In this document: positions 1 to 49,437 of the stretch, in pieces | Position numbering within the stretch: the stretch's first letter is position 1 | Layout: each line of letters starts with the position of its first letter | Assembly (NCBI GenBank): GCA_009760855.2 | Contig: WPIO01000148.1 | Location: forward strand, 577,501-641,500 | Length of the DNA stretch: 64,000 nt | Reading direction: 5' to 3' | Origin: Cristatella mucedo | Taxonomy: Eukaryota; Bryozoa; Phylactolaemata; Cristatellidae | Notes under the pieces: generated by a model | What the model was told of the DNA's origin: nothing | Databases searched by the model: none | What the model saw: only the letters and a program-made list of their open reading frames with translations | Translations under genes and position numbers: made by a program

Positions 1-641
1 CATAGAATACGAAACGAAAACCGTGCGAGGCAAGCAGGAGTGGACTCATCAGTTGAGACAGAGTCAGGTGTTAAGGCCTTTCCAAGCCTCATAAAAGCCT
101 CCCTATCAAGATACTGCTGGTGTGTGCTGAAAACGTGCCAAACTATGAGGTCACAGCATTGGCAGGTTAGCTCAACTTTTGCTTCTGACTGCAAAGCTCT
201 TGTTTTTTCTGCCCAGGCTACACACCACTTGTGGTTTGGTCTTGTCAAGATGTGGTTTTTGTTTTGTGTTACGTGAGCAAACCTCGTCTCTTGACCTTCA
301 CCTGTGATGCTGCCTGTCAAGGCCCAGTCGTCGATTCCGTGTCCAACCCAGAACAGGCGTGTCACCAAACTAGCATCGAGAGCCCACCTTGAGGACTTGG
401 CCCGACGAAGCGTGCAACAGGAGTGAATTTTAGAGCACGGCAGTGCAACCTCTGCAGGCGAACCTCTGCAGTGCAACCTCCACAGGCTGCAACCTCTGTC
501 AGGCCGTCGTAAGGCAGACAACTGTTGCACAGAACTGGGAGTCGGTCAGCCAGCGAGAATCCATTCATTTAGTGGGCTTGCAACACAGCAGTCTTGCTAA
601 CCAGAGGCTAGCTACATACACATGCTTGAGCGTTTATAACT

Positions 642-985
642 TTGGATAGGGATACGACATCCAAGTTGGTCCATGCATTTGTGACATTCCGTCTTGACTT
701 CTGCAACTCACTGCTTACTGGCCTACCGGCTTGTGCAATCAGGCACTTACAGCTTGTGCAAAAGTCTGCAGCTAGGCTTGCCTGTCGTGAACGTCGCAGT
801 TGCCACATCATACCACTTCTCGCCGACCTGCACTGGCTGCCAGTCAAGCAACGGAGTGGCTTCAAGGTTTTGTCGCTCACTTTTAGGTCCCTTCATTCTC
901 TGGCTCCAGCCTACTTATGAGATCTACTCCCCCACCAGGCCAAGCATCGTACCACCTGCTTTTCGGAATCTAACTGTTCAGAAAT
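642..985 (+). mobile_element. LINE family A (L2/CR1-like) fragment, RT C-terminal part
   Basis: Encodes DTTSKLVHAFVTFRLDFCNS, LLADLHWLPVKQR and SLHSLAPAYL, then a frameshift. It lacks its 3' tail and abuts an oppositely oriented copy of the same family. Confidence 0.85.
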
Positions 986-1004
986 TGTTTACGAGTTATA
1001 CAAA

Positions 1005-1445
1005 TAATAATACACTCGATAAAGCGCCCTCATAGAACTCAATCTCTTTCTAGGTGCTTTAAACTTGCTACAAAGGAAACACGATCGGATAGTGAGTGGT
1101 ATCATGCTTGATAAGCAACATGAATAACATGGTTAGGGGTGACATGCACAGGGTCAGCATGCAAATGTGGTTAGTGGCAGCATGCACAGTGTCAGCACGC
1201 GTAAGCACGTGAAGGACGAATCACAGGGACCCACTAAATGCTGTCCTAAATAGGTGTGTTTTTAAGTTCCTTTTAAATTTGGCCAGGTCAGGGGATGTTC
1301 TGACACAAGTCGGGAGTGAGTTCCAGGCTTTGGGAGCATACGAACTAAATGCACGGTCTCCAAAGGATTTAAGCTTTGTACGAGGTATTTCTAGACTGTT
1401 GGATTCCGAAAAGTTGGATTCCCAAAAGCGCACTATGAGAGCTGA
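1005..1445 (-). mobile_element. LINE family A 3' end, inverted relative to its neighbour
   Basis: Starts with the (AAT)n/hairpin tail (ACTCGATAAAGCGCCCTCAT) and encodes AFSSYAPKAWNSLP. It meets the plus-strand fragment tail to tail. Confidence 0.85.
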
Positions 1446-2448
1446 CCGGCAAGAGAGCCTATGTGAAAAAATTTCAGAGAGTCACAGCGGTGAAGTCGCC
1501 AATGGTTTCAGTAGCCGATGATTTGCTAGCAATCAGTAACCAACAGTTCATTTGCTACGGCATTCTTAAGTTGCCGTCCGGATGGTTCAGTAGCTGAAAT
1601 TGTATGCCAAAGCACGAATGCTTGCTGTGGAGAAGAGCTCGAGTCTTAAATACTCGGGCAGAAGAACCTGAAACCGTATCTCTTTCCAAATGGCTGAGAC
1701 GACTTACATCAGTGGCTTGCACTGTTAACACGGCTCACGGCACAGGATGCATAGTAATAATAATAATAATACTTAGCTGATATAGCACCCTAAGAAACTA
1801 AATCACTATCCATGCACTTTACAACTCGCCACGTTACTCGCCAAAGGTCCTGCCAACCAATGGGCCTGAGTGTCTTCTCGTTTGCTTTAGCATGCTGGCC
1901 TGACCACAATACTTGTTTACTTTTCCATACTAGTGACAAGCATGATACCATGCTTGTCACTAGCTCAATTGTCAGCTTATTGATTCTCTTGAGCACTGAA
2001 ATGTACAAATTTAAGCCAGCAAACCAAGCCAAAACAAAAAAAGACAAGTTCTGGGGCACCGAGAAAGCCAGCCGGAACAGATGAGTATCCAAGTTGCAAT
2101 TGCTTTAGCCATCGAATTTTGTATGTTGCACAATTCATCAGTTGCACCAACAACACGGTGGATAATTGGAGATGCAATGCATAGCTCCGGACCGGCAAAC
2201 ACGACTCCCGCAGGGTCCTTGCACTTCGTCATCTTGATTGCATTACAAAGGAGATTCCTGGCTGGCAGCACACTCCCTCACTGGCTTCGTTCACATGACA
2301 GGTTTAAGGCAAACAATTAACAAATCCGACCACAAATGAAGATGAGCCAAAAAATGTATTAGAGATAAAACATATACAGAAAATTAATTAAAGTGGATTC
2401 AATGTGGCGGGTCTACTCACAGTTGATTCGCAACACGAGGGGAGAGAA
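1446..2448. other. No gene recognised; contains a 15-bp perfect hairpin
   Basis: Holds (AAT)n at 1752-1771, an imperfect SINE-tail-like stretch after it (TAGCACCCTAAGAAACTAAA) and the inverted repeat at 1930-1963. A stretch near 2030-2090 resembles 11,455-11,515, suggesting another dispersed repeat. Confidence 0.4.
1930..1963. repeat. Perfect inverted repeat, 15-bp stem and 4-nt loop
   Basis: CTAGTGACAAGCATG at 1930-1944, loop ATAC, then its exact complement at 1949-1963. Confidence 0.95.
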
Positions 2449-2951
2449 GTGAGAGAGAGAGAGAGAGAGAGAGGTGAGTGAGCGAGAGGAGAGAGAGAGA
2501 GAAGAGAGTGAGAGGAGAGTGAGAGGAGAGTGAGAGGAGAGTGAGAGGAGAGTGAGAGGAGAATGAGAGGAGAATGAGAGGAGAGTGAGAGGAGAGTGAG
2601 AGAGAGAGAGAGAGGAGAGTGAGGAGAGTGAGAGAGAGAGAGAGAGAGAGAGGGGGAGAGTGAGAGAGAAGAGAGTGAGAGAGAGAGAGGGAGAGAGAGG
2701 GGAGAGTGAGAGAGAGAGAGAGAGGAGAGTGAGAGAGGAGAGTGAGAGGGGAGAGAGAGGAGAGTGAGAGAGAGGAGAGTGAGAGAGAGGAGAGTGAGAA
2801 AGAGAAGAGAGTGAGAGAGGAGAGAGAGGAGAGTGAGAGAGGGGAGAGAGAGAGGAGAGTGAGAGAGAGAGAGGAGAGTGAGAGAGAGAAGAGAGTGAGA
2901 GAAAGGAGAGTGAGAGAGAAAGAGAGAGAGAGAGGAGAGTGGGAGACAGTG
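2449..2951. repeat. GA-rich compound microsatellite (about 500 bp)
   Basis: Mixed (GA)n with recurring GAGAGTGAGAGGA units. The minus-strand Leu/Ser-rich ORFs here are repeat translation. Confidence 0.95.
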
Positions 2952-3214
2952 GGAGATGGGAGGAGGGGCCAGATACTTGAGAACTCTGACTAGTTTCTGG
3001 GTGGACATCAGTGACTGCCGCCGTCGACTGAATCAAACGTCAGTACACAAGTGTTGGCAGTGTCAGCAGCGCGAAGTAATGAGCCATGGACAGGGGACAC
3101 AGGAAGAAGTACTTAGGCGGAGGGCACCGCTGAATTTTAGCCCTGCAATAAGATGCTCATACATCAAAATCCAGGTACTGGGTTCGAGTCCTGCTGTAGG
3201 CAACTCTTTTTGTA

Positions 3215-3345
3215 GGCAAGCTATTGCCGCCAACGGTCTTTGAGCATAGGACTGGAACAGCTAATTTATTATCCATAGAGACCCAGAGGACACGAGAAGG
3301 CTGAAACGGGTGCAACAGTTCAGCTCGGAATGCAGGAGCCAAAAG
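3215..3345 (-). mobile_element. LINE family B (L2/CR1-like) fragment, part 1
   Basis: Corresponds to the LLHQFQP...DNKLAVP...LKTVG segment of family B on the minus strand. It is interrupted by a SINE2 copy and resumes near 3510. Confidence 0.7.
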
Positions 3346-3510
3346 GTTAGCTGATTTAACAGCCTCATTTGTATAGCACGAGAAGAGCCTTAACGGCTAC
3401 CACCACCACTTGCAGTAGGTAATAAAGGATCGCCCACTGCAGAACTCAAACCCACGACCTGGGTCGTGAAGAACGATCACCTAACCCCTGGGCTAAGACC
3501 CAGAGGCAAG
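3341..3510 (-). mobile_element. SINE2 copy inserted in LINE family B
   Basis: On the minus strand: head with GGTCGTGGGTTTGAGTTCTG (B box), the GCAGTGGGCGAT/ATTACC hairpin, AGCCGTTAAGGCTCTTCT and a GAGGCTGTTAAATCAGCTAA tail. Confidence 0.85.
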
Positions 3511-3780
3511 CAATGGCAGCCGGCCTTTTGGATCAGTGTGAGAACTTTACTCTGTATCAGTTGATCAACCAGGAGCTATGGCAGCTCCTTCAGCAAAGGA
3601 TACGCATAGCTAAACCTATGGCATTTTTTTACTGGCCTTGCAGTCATATTAAGGGTGGCTCATGTGGGTTAAGAACATAAAGACCAAGAGGCCATATTCA
3701 CCACCAGCAACAATGGTAATGGCTTAACAGCATTTTTCGGCAGCCCTGCCAATGTTCCAGCCTAGCTTAGAAAAAACTAA
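3510..3780 (-). mobile_element. LINE family B fragment, part 2 (degenerate)
   Basis: Continues family B upstream of the SINE2 insertion (the complement of LKELGWLPVDQRIQSKV is recognisable though decayed). Confidence 0.6.
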
Positions 3781-4029
3781 CCGAGCATCTTTTGAGATCT
3801 TTATCTAGCTATTTCAGCAGGTAATCCCTAATTCCAGACAGGGATCAGACATGATAACTAGCTGCGAAGGTACTTCGGAATAAAACTTACACATGTCAGG
3901 TAGCCACAGACGAGGACACCCAAGCTATGAGAACTCAAAGCAATGGTAGCGCTACAGCAATTGCAATTATTATGAGTGCAAAGTCACTCACTCCAACTTA
4001 ACGTTTAGGTTTTCTATGAGGTCGTCGGT
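3781..4029. other. No gene or clear repeat recognised
   Basis: Unassigned sequence between LINE B and LINE A fragments; possibly decayed LINE 5' sequence. Confidence 0.3.
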
Positions 4030-5567
<1,538 letters not shown>

Positions 5568-5727
5568 ATTAATTTGTATAGCACCCTAAGAGAACTCGAT
5601 CTCTGTTCAGGGCTTCACTCCAGCTCTGTTCAGGGCTTCACATATGCCACCGAGCTCGAGCCCACGATACAACACAGTCACCTAGACTTGGTCGAAGCAA
5701 GCATCCTAACCACTGAGCCATACCAAC
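5568..5727 (-). mobile_element. SINE1 (tRNA-derived) copy with internal duplication
   Basis: Minus strand: TGGCTCAGTGGTTAGGATGC (A box), GTGGGCTCGAGCTCGGTGGC (B box) and the tail hairpin. The CTGTTCAGGGCTTCA segment (plus strand) is duplicated. Confidence 0.8.
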
Positions 5728-5906
5728 GATGACCACCCCTCCCCTCCCCCTCCCCCGCCACCGGGACATTCTAGCCCAGCATCGGCGTTTTCCTCAACTG
5801 CACTATCTTGGCTTCAGGATACATGCTCTTGAAATGGCGGAGCAGTGCTCCAACCATTGGTGGGGCCGGGCCACAATGGGAGCAGGCAGACAGGCGCAGC
5901 ACGTAC

Positions 5907-28297
<22,391 letters not shown>

Positions 28298-28623
28298 CGC
28301 TCGGCGCCGGAAACACGTGCTCAGCTCTTCCAAAGCACTAATGCCATCTTCATTGGAAGGCCGGACGCGTCGCTACGTAAAGGGGCAGTTCGGGAGGCTG
28401 AGAAGCCGCGGAAAAGCTTCGTTTTTCACGGGCGGCAGGCGCGGTAGCGATGACCTTGACCGTCAGAGTTCGACCCGGCGGCGCCACGGTAATGGCGGTA
28501 ATCTCGTTTGCGGATGGTGTACATTAGCAACGCATATAGTTACTCGCCTGCTGTCGCGCCTCCGCCGGGACGGGGCCAGTCGTCGGACGCGTGATGGAAG
28601 GTCCGTCTGAGGTGGGGTAAAGG
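28298..28623. promoter_or_regulatory. Candidate bidirectional promoter between TUBGCP4 and the C12orf56-like gene
   Basis: A 326-bp GC-rich interval separates two divergent start codons. Visible motifs are an E-box CACGTG at 28314-28319, a YY1-like GCCATCTT at 28343-28350 and an inverted CCAAT (ATTGG) at 28352-28356. No TATA box is obvious. Short, GC-rich, TATA-less head-to-head intervals usually act as shared promoters of housekeeping genes. That this one does so is inferred from layout only; both 5' UTRs must fit inside it or inside the neighbouring gene. Confidence 0.6.
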
Positions 28624-43038
<14,415 letters not shown>

Positions 43039-43294
43039 CCGCCCGGCAGCAGTGGGGACGAGCCCTGGACAGCTCCGGTCCTCGAGACTCGGCCAGTCCT
43101 GGTGCCGGATTGGAGCTACGAATTGGAGCTACGTCTGCCGCAGCTTCGTCGGCGGTTGGCGACTCTTGCAGCCCCGGCTAGCTCGGCTACAGATGCTGAT
43201 GTGCTAGCTGCAGATGCGGGCGTCGGCTAGAAGCAGACGAACACTTATCGACGGCCAGTCTTACGTGCAGCTACTGCACTATCGCCCTACGAGG

Positions 43295-43361
<67 letters not shown>

Positions 43362-44689
43362 TCCAAAAAACTCGCTGCTTGCAGCAGGTCTGCATGCTAC
43401 ACAGAAATGTCGCGTTAAGGAGCACACAGCTCACAACAGAGCTGTCCCTGTCAAATATTGTTTCGTGCTTCTTACGTTTGACTATGCGGCTACTGCTCTT
43501 TTCAAACCTGTGATCTAGCCGACGAGGGGCCGACTCCCGTCCCTACGAGAGTCTGCTCTCCCTCAGCAATATTGTTTCTGTTGTATTTGGTTCGTGACTG
43601 TAATCATTCCCAGTCTCCCATTTCGGAGACTCGTGTTGACAAGACTCGAGATACTCGACGAAGGCGGAGCTTCTTCATTTAGTTGCCTTAGTTCGGCACC
43701 GCGTTTCGATGTTGTTTCCCACATGTGCGTACGATGAATGTTCACTGGGACTTGTTGACACGCTTCGCCGGTCGGCACCGAGACATGCGACGTGACGACC
43801 TCGTTCGGCTTGGCCGTTCTCCCTGCCGACGTCAGCACTGCTCAGCTAGCGGTTACTGCCGTTCCCGAAACGATGGCTAAAAAGCAGCGTGCCCAATGTC
43901 TGCTGGCCTACCGCAGCTTTGCCTTTGTAGCTCTTCAGGGAAGGGGAAGGGGGCTAAACCTGGACGTTGATGGGTTGTCGAAGCACAAGATCAAGACCTT
44001 CGTGTCGAAATCTGTTCTGAAAGGCCCGTTAGCCCATCTGTAAATATGTGTCGCCTTAACTGATGCTTTTTGTTGTTGCTCTTCACTCTAACTGCTAGCT
44101 TAATCCTTAGAACTTGTTGAGAGAGCTGGAAGCTTCACCAGTCGGAAATCCGGTTTGACATCGTCTAAAAGTTCCTTTTCCTGACAGTAAACAGAAGTGT
44201 TTAGCCCCCTCCTCATTTTGATAGCCTAAATATATGCACCGAATGTGGTCCGTCAACAACAAGAACGAAAAGCCATCCTCCCCCTGTGGATACCGACTAA
44301 GATTCGATCAGATTCCGAATCCTCCCACACACAAACCCACACACTCACACAAGCTCTCTAACTCCATCTAAAAGAGTTGGTTACTCCTACTGGAGAAACA
44401 GACAGCATGGACCAGCGAGCCCTCCGACAAGTAGGTTCGAGGTCATAAACAGCTCGGTTCATAAATCTACGATTCGGCTCCACAGTGAACTGTGCTAAAG
44501 CAAACACGAACCACCTAATAAGACTCAGTGCCAGCACTCGTGGGCGACCTGGTTCTTCGAGCAGTACAACCGTAGGTCGTTGATGTTAGACATTCCGCGA
44601 TTTGACATTAAAAAGAGAAGAAGCTGAATCGTCTGTAAATAGTTTTCCACAGTGTTTGCTCCATTCATGAGAAATGTCTTTCGCGTGCT
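43039..44689. other. Downstream of the C12orf56-like gene; no gene recognised
   Basis: Contains 3' UTR candidate sequence with repeated GCTAGCTCGGCTACAGATG-like pieces, (CT)n at 43,298-43,358 and short ORFs (43563-43838 minus, 43792-44043 plus) without recognisable similarity. Confidence 0.35.
43298..43358. repeat. (CT)n microsatellite
   Basis: About 60 bp, pyrimidine on the plus strand as in the upstream gene. Confidence 0.95.
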
Positions 44690-44775
44690 AGTGCATGCTG
44701 CCACTGAGAATTCTACCACCGACCAATTGATATGCTTTAAAAGTGTCTAGAAAGAGATTCGGTGCTCTTGTAGTA
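44690..44775 (+). mobile_element. LINE A tail fragment adjoining LINE B
   Basis: TGCATGCTGCCACTGAGAAT and AAGTGTCTAGAAAGAGATTC, then a direct junction with an antisense LINE B tail. Confidence 0.7.
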
Positions 44776-45085
44776 TAATGCATGTCTCTCAGTCTGTAAC
44801 TCCACAAAGACTAAATGGATGCTACGATTGAGAGTTTTCTACTGCACACCCAATGCCTAAGTCGCTTTCGGTACGCATACGGCAGTAACAGACTTCATCT
44901 CACATAGCGAAGAGGAATTGAGAAGCATTGCTGAGTCAGGAGAGCAGTGGCGGTAGTGAGTGGCATGAACGTAGCAACTCAGAACGACTGGAAACGATGC
45001 GCCACAGTCAGCAGGAGCAGGAGAGTCGATGTCGTCGTCTTAAGAATTGCGGAAGTGCGTTTCGAAGTCGAGGACCTTCGGAGCA
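44776..45085 (-). mobile_element. LINE family B 3' end
   Basis: TAATGCATGTCTCTCAGTCT, GTAACTCCACAAAGACTAAA, GCTTTCGGTACGCATACGGC in antisense, decayed. Confidence 0.82.
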
Positions 45086-45089
45086 AAAG

Positions 45090-45675
45090 CGTGTGTCATC
45101 AGCGGCCTTTCAAACGGTAATTTCCCCATTTTGAAAAAGACTGAATCTTCGCCTCAGCTCGTACTCGTAGTCGCTCGAAACGCTCACTGAACGTGAAACG
45201 GAAGCAAGCCAAAGCATCCAGATTATGACGGATACCCATTGCCTTAATTGTAATGGCCAGGAACCGATTACACGACAAAAGCCGACGCCGTGCAATTCCG
45301 GAGTCCAGGCCACGGCATATGAGCCGATCTTCTGAGCTCTCCGCCTCTGAACCGTTGCAATATGCCATGGTCGCTTTCATGCCGCCTGAGGTGCATCCGT
45401 CGAATAGAGACTTCTCTACGCAACGGATGCTGACTTGTTTTGTTGAGGTAGGGGGCGCTTTCCTTTGCTGCCACGTTCCGCCGCTGTCGGCGTACCTGGC
45501 GTGCATTAGTGCGGCATTGACTAGTCTTTGGCCGCGATACTGTGGGCGTGTCATCGCCGTCACGTGATTCCGCCCCCCCCCCCGCCACCCAGCTGACGTT
45601 GCCGGCAGGCGACGCGTTCCTTGCCGCGCAATTCACTCTCTGCCTGTGCGTCGGTCTGCACGCACGCTATCCACT

Positions 45676-45740
<65 letters not shown>

Positions 45741-46010
45741 ACCACGTGCTCCGGAGCAGCACGCACGACGGCTGCTAGATCACATAATACAGCCGTCGTT
45801 GACAGCGCCACGACTCGCCTGTGGGGGGGCTTCGCTCTCCGTCGCGCCGCCATCGCGCGCCCACGAGCCCCTACAACGCAAGGTTCAGGCGTCGCCAGTA
45901 TTCGTCGCACGTAGGCTGAGACTGGCGCCAATACGAGCGCCGCGTTTGCGGCCTGAGTTCTGTCCGGACGTGGAAGCCGCGCACAGCGTTTGCTACATTC
46001 GGTGTCGGAA
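45090..46010. other. Unidentified sequence incl. a dispersed repeat shared with about 62.07-62.64 kb
   Basis: From about 45,540 to 46,000 blocks match 62,070-62,640 in order: TCACGTG(A/G)TTCCGCCC, GCAATT(C/A)ACT, CTGCCTGTGCGTCG, GCAGCCGTCGT and TAGGCTGAGACT. A (CT)n tract at 45,678-45,737 is unique to this copy. Nature unknown. Confidence 0.6.
45678..45737. repeat. (CT)n microsatellite
   Basis: About 60 bp inside the dispersed repeat. Confidence 0.95.
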
Positions 46011-46527
46011 CTGTTAGACCACCGTTCGAGAATCCTTAGCAGTCATCGCGTATTAGTCTCATTGCTTGTGCGACTATATTTTAGCGTTTGAACGCCGAAG
46101 TAGCTACCTACTCTGCCGCACTCCAGCAGTCGGGAAAATGCCCAGTTGAACATTTTTCAAGTCGCGCTTAGCCAAAATTTAGCAAATTGACAAAAAATAT
46201 ATTTCAGACCGTAACCGTTGGTCAATGCAGTATTGAGCGCCTAAATGCGGAAGTAGCTGCCGGCTCTTTGAAAATGTGGAATTCGAATGACGAGTCAACT
46301 CAGAAAATTATACGAATAATGATGCACAACCAAGAAAATATTAATCGTACGGCGATTTGATATGGTGTAAAATGTATGCGAATTCAGAATAATTCCTCAT
46401 TCCAAAGAGTTCGCGAAGGATCGCTCGTAGCCGAGTTGCATACAACAGAACAGCCGTCGTACTTTAGAGTGTAAACACCCTAGAGGCCGAGGCATACGTC
46501 GACGTCCGAAGCCAATGCTTATATATA
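46011..46527. other. No gene or clear repeat
   Basis: Intergenic, AT-leaning sequence. Confidence 0.3.
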
Positions 46528-46705
46528 GAATATATATATATATATATATAATTTTTTGTATAGCACCATAAGAAAACTGAATCTCCATTCAGGATCTTCA
46601 CGTACGTTACAGGGCTTGAGCATACTAGCTCGGCTAGCATATACATTCACCTTGGCCTACCTTGGTTTGAGGCGTATACCTTAATCACTGGGCTAAACCG
46701 GCGGG
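46528..46705 (-). mobile_element. SINE1 copy with (AT)n tail, degenerate
   Basis: (AT)n at 46,528-46,551, TATAGCACCATAAGAAAACT, ACAGGGCTTGAGCATACTAG and CTTAATCACTGGGCTAAACC. Confidence 0.8.
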
Positions 46706-46885
46706 GCATTAGAATATCTACCGTAAACGTCGTTGCTGACCTGCAGTCTGCTGACAGTATTGCCGAGACTGCTACGAAGAACGGAACTTCGCAAGTGCAC
46801 TCGCTACGCCAGCAGGCTTGAACTCACTATCGTCCATCAAGGATATGTCGTGGCAATAAGGAAACGCCAAGGGCGATAAGGGGAT

Positions 46886-47672
46886 AATAATAATAATGCA
46901 CTTGATAAAGCGCCCTCAGAGAACTCAATCTCTCTCTAGGTGCTTTACATTTGCTGCAAAAGGAAATGCAATTGAATGGTGAGTAAAATCGTGCTAGATA
47001 AACAAGCAAAATGAATAATATGGTTAGGGGTGACATGCACAGGGTCAGCATGCAAATGTGGTTGGTGGCAGCATGCACAGTGTCAGCACGCATAAGCACA
47101 TCAAGGACGAATCACAGGGACCCACTACATACTGTCATAAATTGGTGTTTTTAAATTCTTTTAAAATCTGGTCAGGTCATGGAATGTTCTGACGCAGGTC
47201 GAGAGGGAGTTCCAGGCTTTGGGAGCATATGAACTAAATGCCCGGTCTCCAAAGGATTTGAGATTTGTACGGGGTATTTGTAGACTGTTGGATTCCGAAA
47301 AGCGGGTGGTACGATGCTTGGCCTGGTGGGGGAGTAGATCTGAGATAGGCTGGAGCCAAAGAATGAAGTGACCTAAAAGTGAGCGACAAAACCTCGAAGT
47401 CAATCCGTTGCTTGACTGGTAGCCAGTGCAGGTCGGCGGGAAGTGGTGTGATGTGGCAACTGCGACGATCATGACAGACAAGCCTAGCTGCAGAGTTTTG
47501 CACCAGCTGCAATCGCCTGATCGCACATGCCGGTAGGCCAGCGAGCAGTGAGTTGCAGAAGTCGAGACGGGGTGTCACGAATGCATGGACCAACTTAGAT
47601 GTGGTATCTTTATTCTTATATAGCCTTATCCTTACAAGCCCGAATTTTAGCAATGTTATGAAGGTGACCAGC
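46886..47672 (-). mobile_element. LINE family A 3' copy
   Basis: (AAT)n, CACTTGATAAAGCGCCCTCA, then the antisense coding block KDTTSKLVHAFVTPRLDFCN, LHWLPVKQRIDFEVLSL, SSYAPKAWNSLS with a few frameshifts. Confidence 0.93.
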
Positions 47673-47721
47673 GTAGCAGCGAAGGTGCAGGCCGAAGGTG
47701 AAGATCCACGTGTTGAAATCG

Positions 47722-48170
47722 GGAATGTAATGTATCTCCGTCTGTAACTTCACAAAGTCATAAAGACCATGTGGGTGTTACGCAAGAGAGTTTTGTATAG
47801 CGCACTCACAGCCTAAGCGGCTTTCGGTACGCATTCGGCAGCCAACAGACTTCGTCTCACGAAACAAAGAGAATGTGGGAAGCATAGCAGAGTCAGGAAA
47901 GCAGTTGTAGGTAGTGAGTAGCATGGAAGTAGCAGCTCAGGACCGCTGAAAAGGATATGCCATAGTCGGCAGTACGAGAGTAGTTGTCGTTTCGTAAGAA
48001 TTGTGTAAGCGAGTTCCACAGTCTAGGACCTGCAGAGCTAAAGCTTCTGTCACCAACGGTCTTTAAGCAGAGGAATGGGACAGCTAATTTATTGTCCACA
48101 CAGAACCTGAGGGCGCGAACAGGCTGAAACTGATGCAGCAGTTCAGCTAGGTACGAGCCACATATACGTC
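47722..48170 (-). mobile_element. LINE family B 3' copy
   Basis: AATGTAATGTATCTCCGTCT tail, antisense UTR and DNKLAVPFLCLKTVGDRSFS, PRLWNSLTQFLRND. Truncated near LLHQFQP. Confidence 0.9.
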
Positions 48171-48235
48171 TTGAGAAGCGAGAGATTATGATTTAGAAGA
48201 GAATAGCAGTACCATCTTTTAATCCGACGTACCTC

Positions 48236-49418
48236 TGAAATATGGTGTACCTCAAAGCTCCGTGCTTGGTCCGATTCTTCTCACGGTTTATACTCTCCCT
48301 CTTGCCGATGTGATTGCCAAGCAAAATCTAGGCTTTCACTTCTTTGCGGACGATACTCAGTTGTACCTTCGCTTTGATCCCTCCCAGCCCTCGAGCACGT
48401 CGAATTCTCTCAACTCTCTTGCTGCATGTATTGATGACATCCCCACATGGATGGCATCAAATTTTTTCAATTTAAATGATGATAAAAACTATCTTACTAG
48501 TTATGGGTAAACCAAGTGTGATTCTGAAATCGGAATGGCTAAGGCTCAAAGTCGGCTCTGCTAGCATATCTCCTGCTGAATCTGCACGAAATCTAGGTGC
48601 CATGCTCCAAATTGACCTTTTGTTAGACGACCACATTAGCTCCCCAATCAAGTCTGCCTACTTTCAGCTACTTAGCATTGCTAAAATTCGGGCTTGTTAG
48701 ATAGCGATACCACAATTAAGTTGGCCCATGCATTTGTGATATCTTGTCTTGACTTCTGTAAACCACTGCTGGCTGACCTACCGGCGTGTACTGTCAGGTG
48801 CTTACCGCTGGTGCAAAACTCTGCAGCTAGGCTTGTCTGTCGTGAGCGTCGCAGTTGCCTCATCACACCACATCTCGCCAATCTGCACTGGCTATATAAG
48901 TCAACAACGGATTGACTTCAAGGTTGTCTTACTCACTTTTAGGTCCTTCATTCTTGCCCACCTATCAGATCTACTCCCGCCAAGCTAAGCATCGTACCAC
49001 CTGTTTTTTTGGAATATAGCTGTTTACCAATACCTCGTACAAACCTCAAATCCTTTGGAGACCGTGTCTGTAGTTCGTATGCTCCCAAAGCCTAGAACTC
49101 ACTCCCGACTTGCGTCACGACACCCCCTGATTGGATCGCAGTTAAAAATAAATAAAAACGCACCTATTTCGGACAGCATCTAGTGGGTCCCGTGATTCAC
49201 CCTTTATGTGCTTATGCGTGCTGACACTGTTGCATGCTGCCACTAACCGCACTTGCATGCTGACCTTGTGCATGTTACCCCTAACCATGCTATTCATGTT
49301 GTTTATTGACCATGCTACAACTAACCATTCGATCATGTTTCCTTTGCAGCAAATGTAAAGCGCCCAGAAAGAGATTGAGTTCTCTGAGGGTACTTTATCA
49401 AGTGCATTATTATTATTT
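48236..49418 (+). mobile_element. LINE family A, longest copy, with RT catalytic motif
   Basis: Begins GVPQSSVLGPILLTVYTLPL and includes FHFFADDTQLYLRF (RT FADD box), WMASNFFNLNDDK, SARNLGAMLQIDLLLDDHIS and SAYFQL, with frameshifts near 48,480-48,500 and later. Hairpin and (ATT)n tail. The best evidence that family A is an RT-encoding non-LTR element. Confidence 0.93.
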
Positions 49419-49437
49419 TCGGTATTGATTTTGTAAA

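Noticed and set aside
2388-3036. Minus-strand ORFs of about 206 codons
   Set aside because: Translated GA-rich microsatellite.
45099-45636. Short ORFs on both strands that might be exons
   Set aside because: No recognisable protein similarity and no consistent splice structure; left as unidentified sequence.
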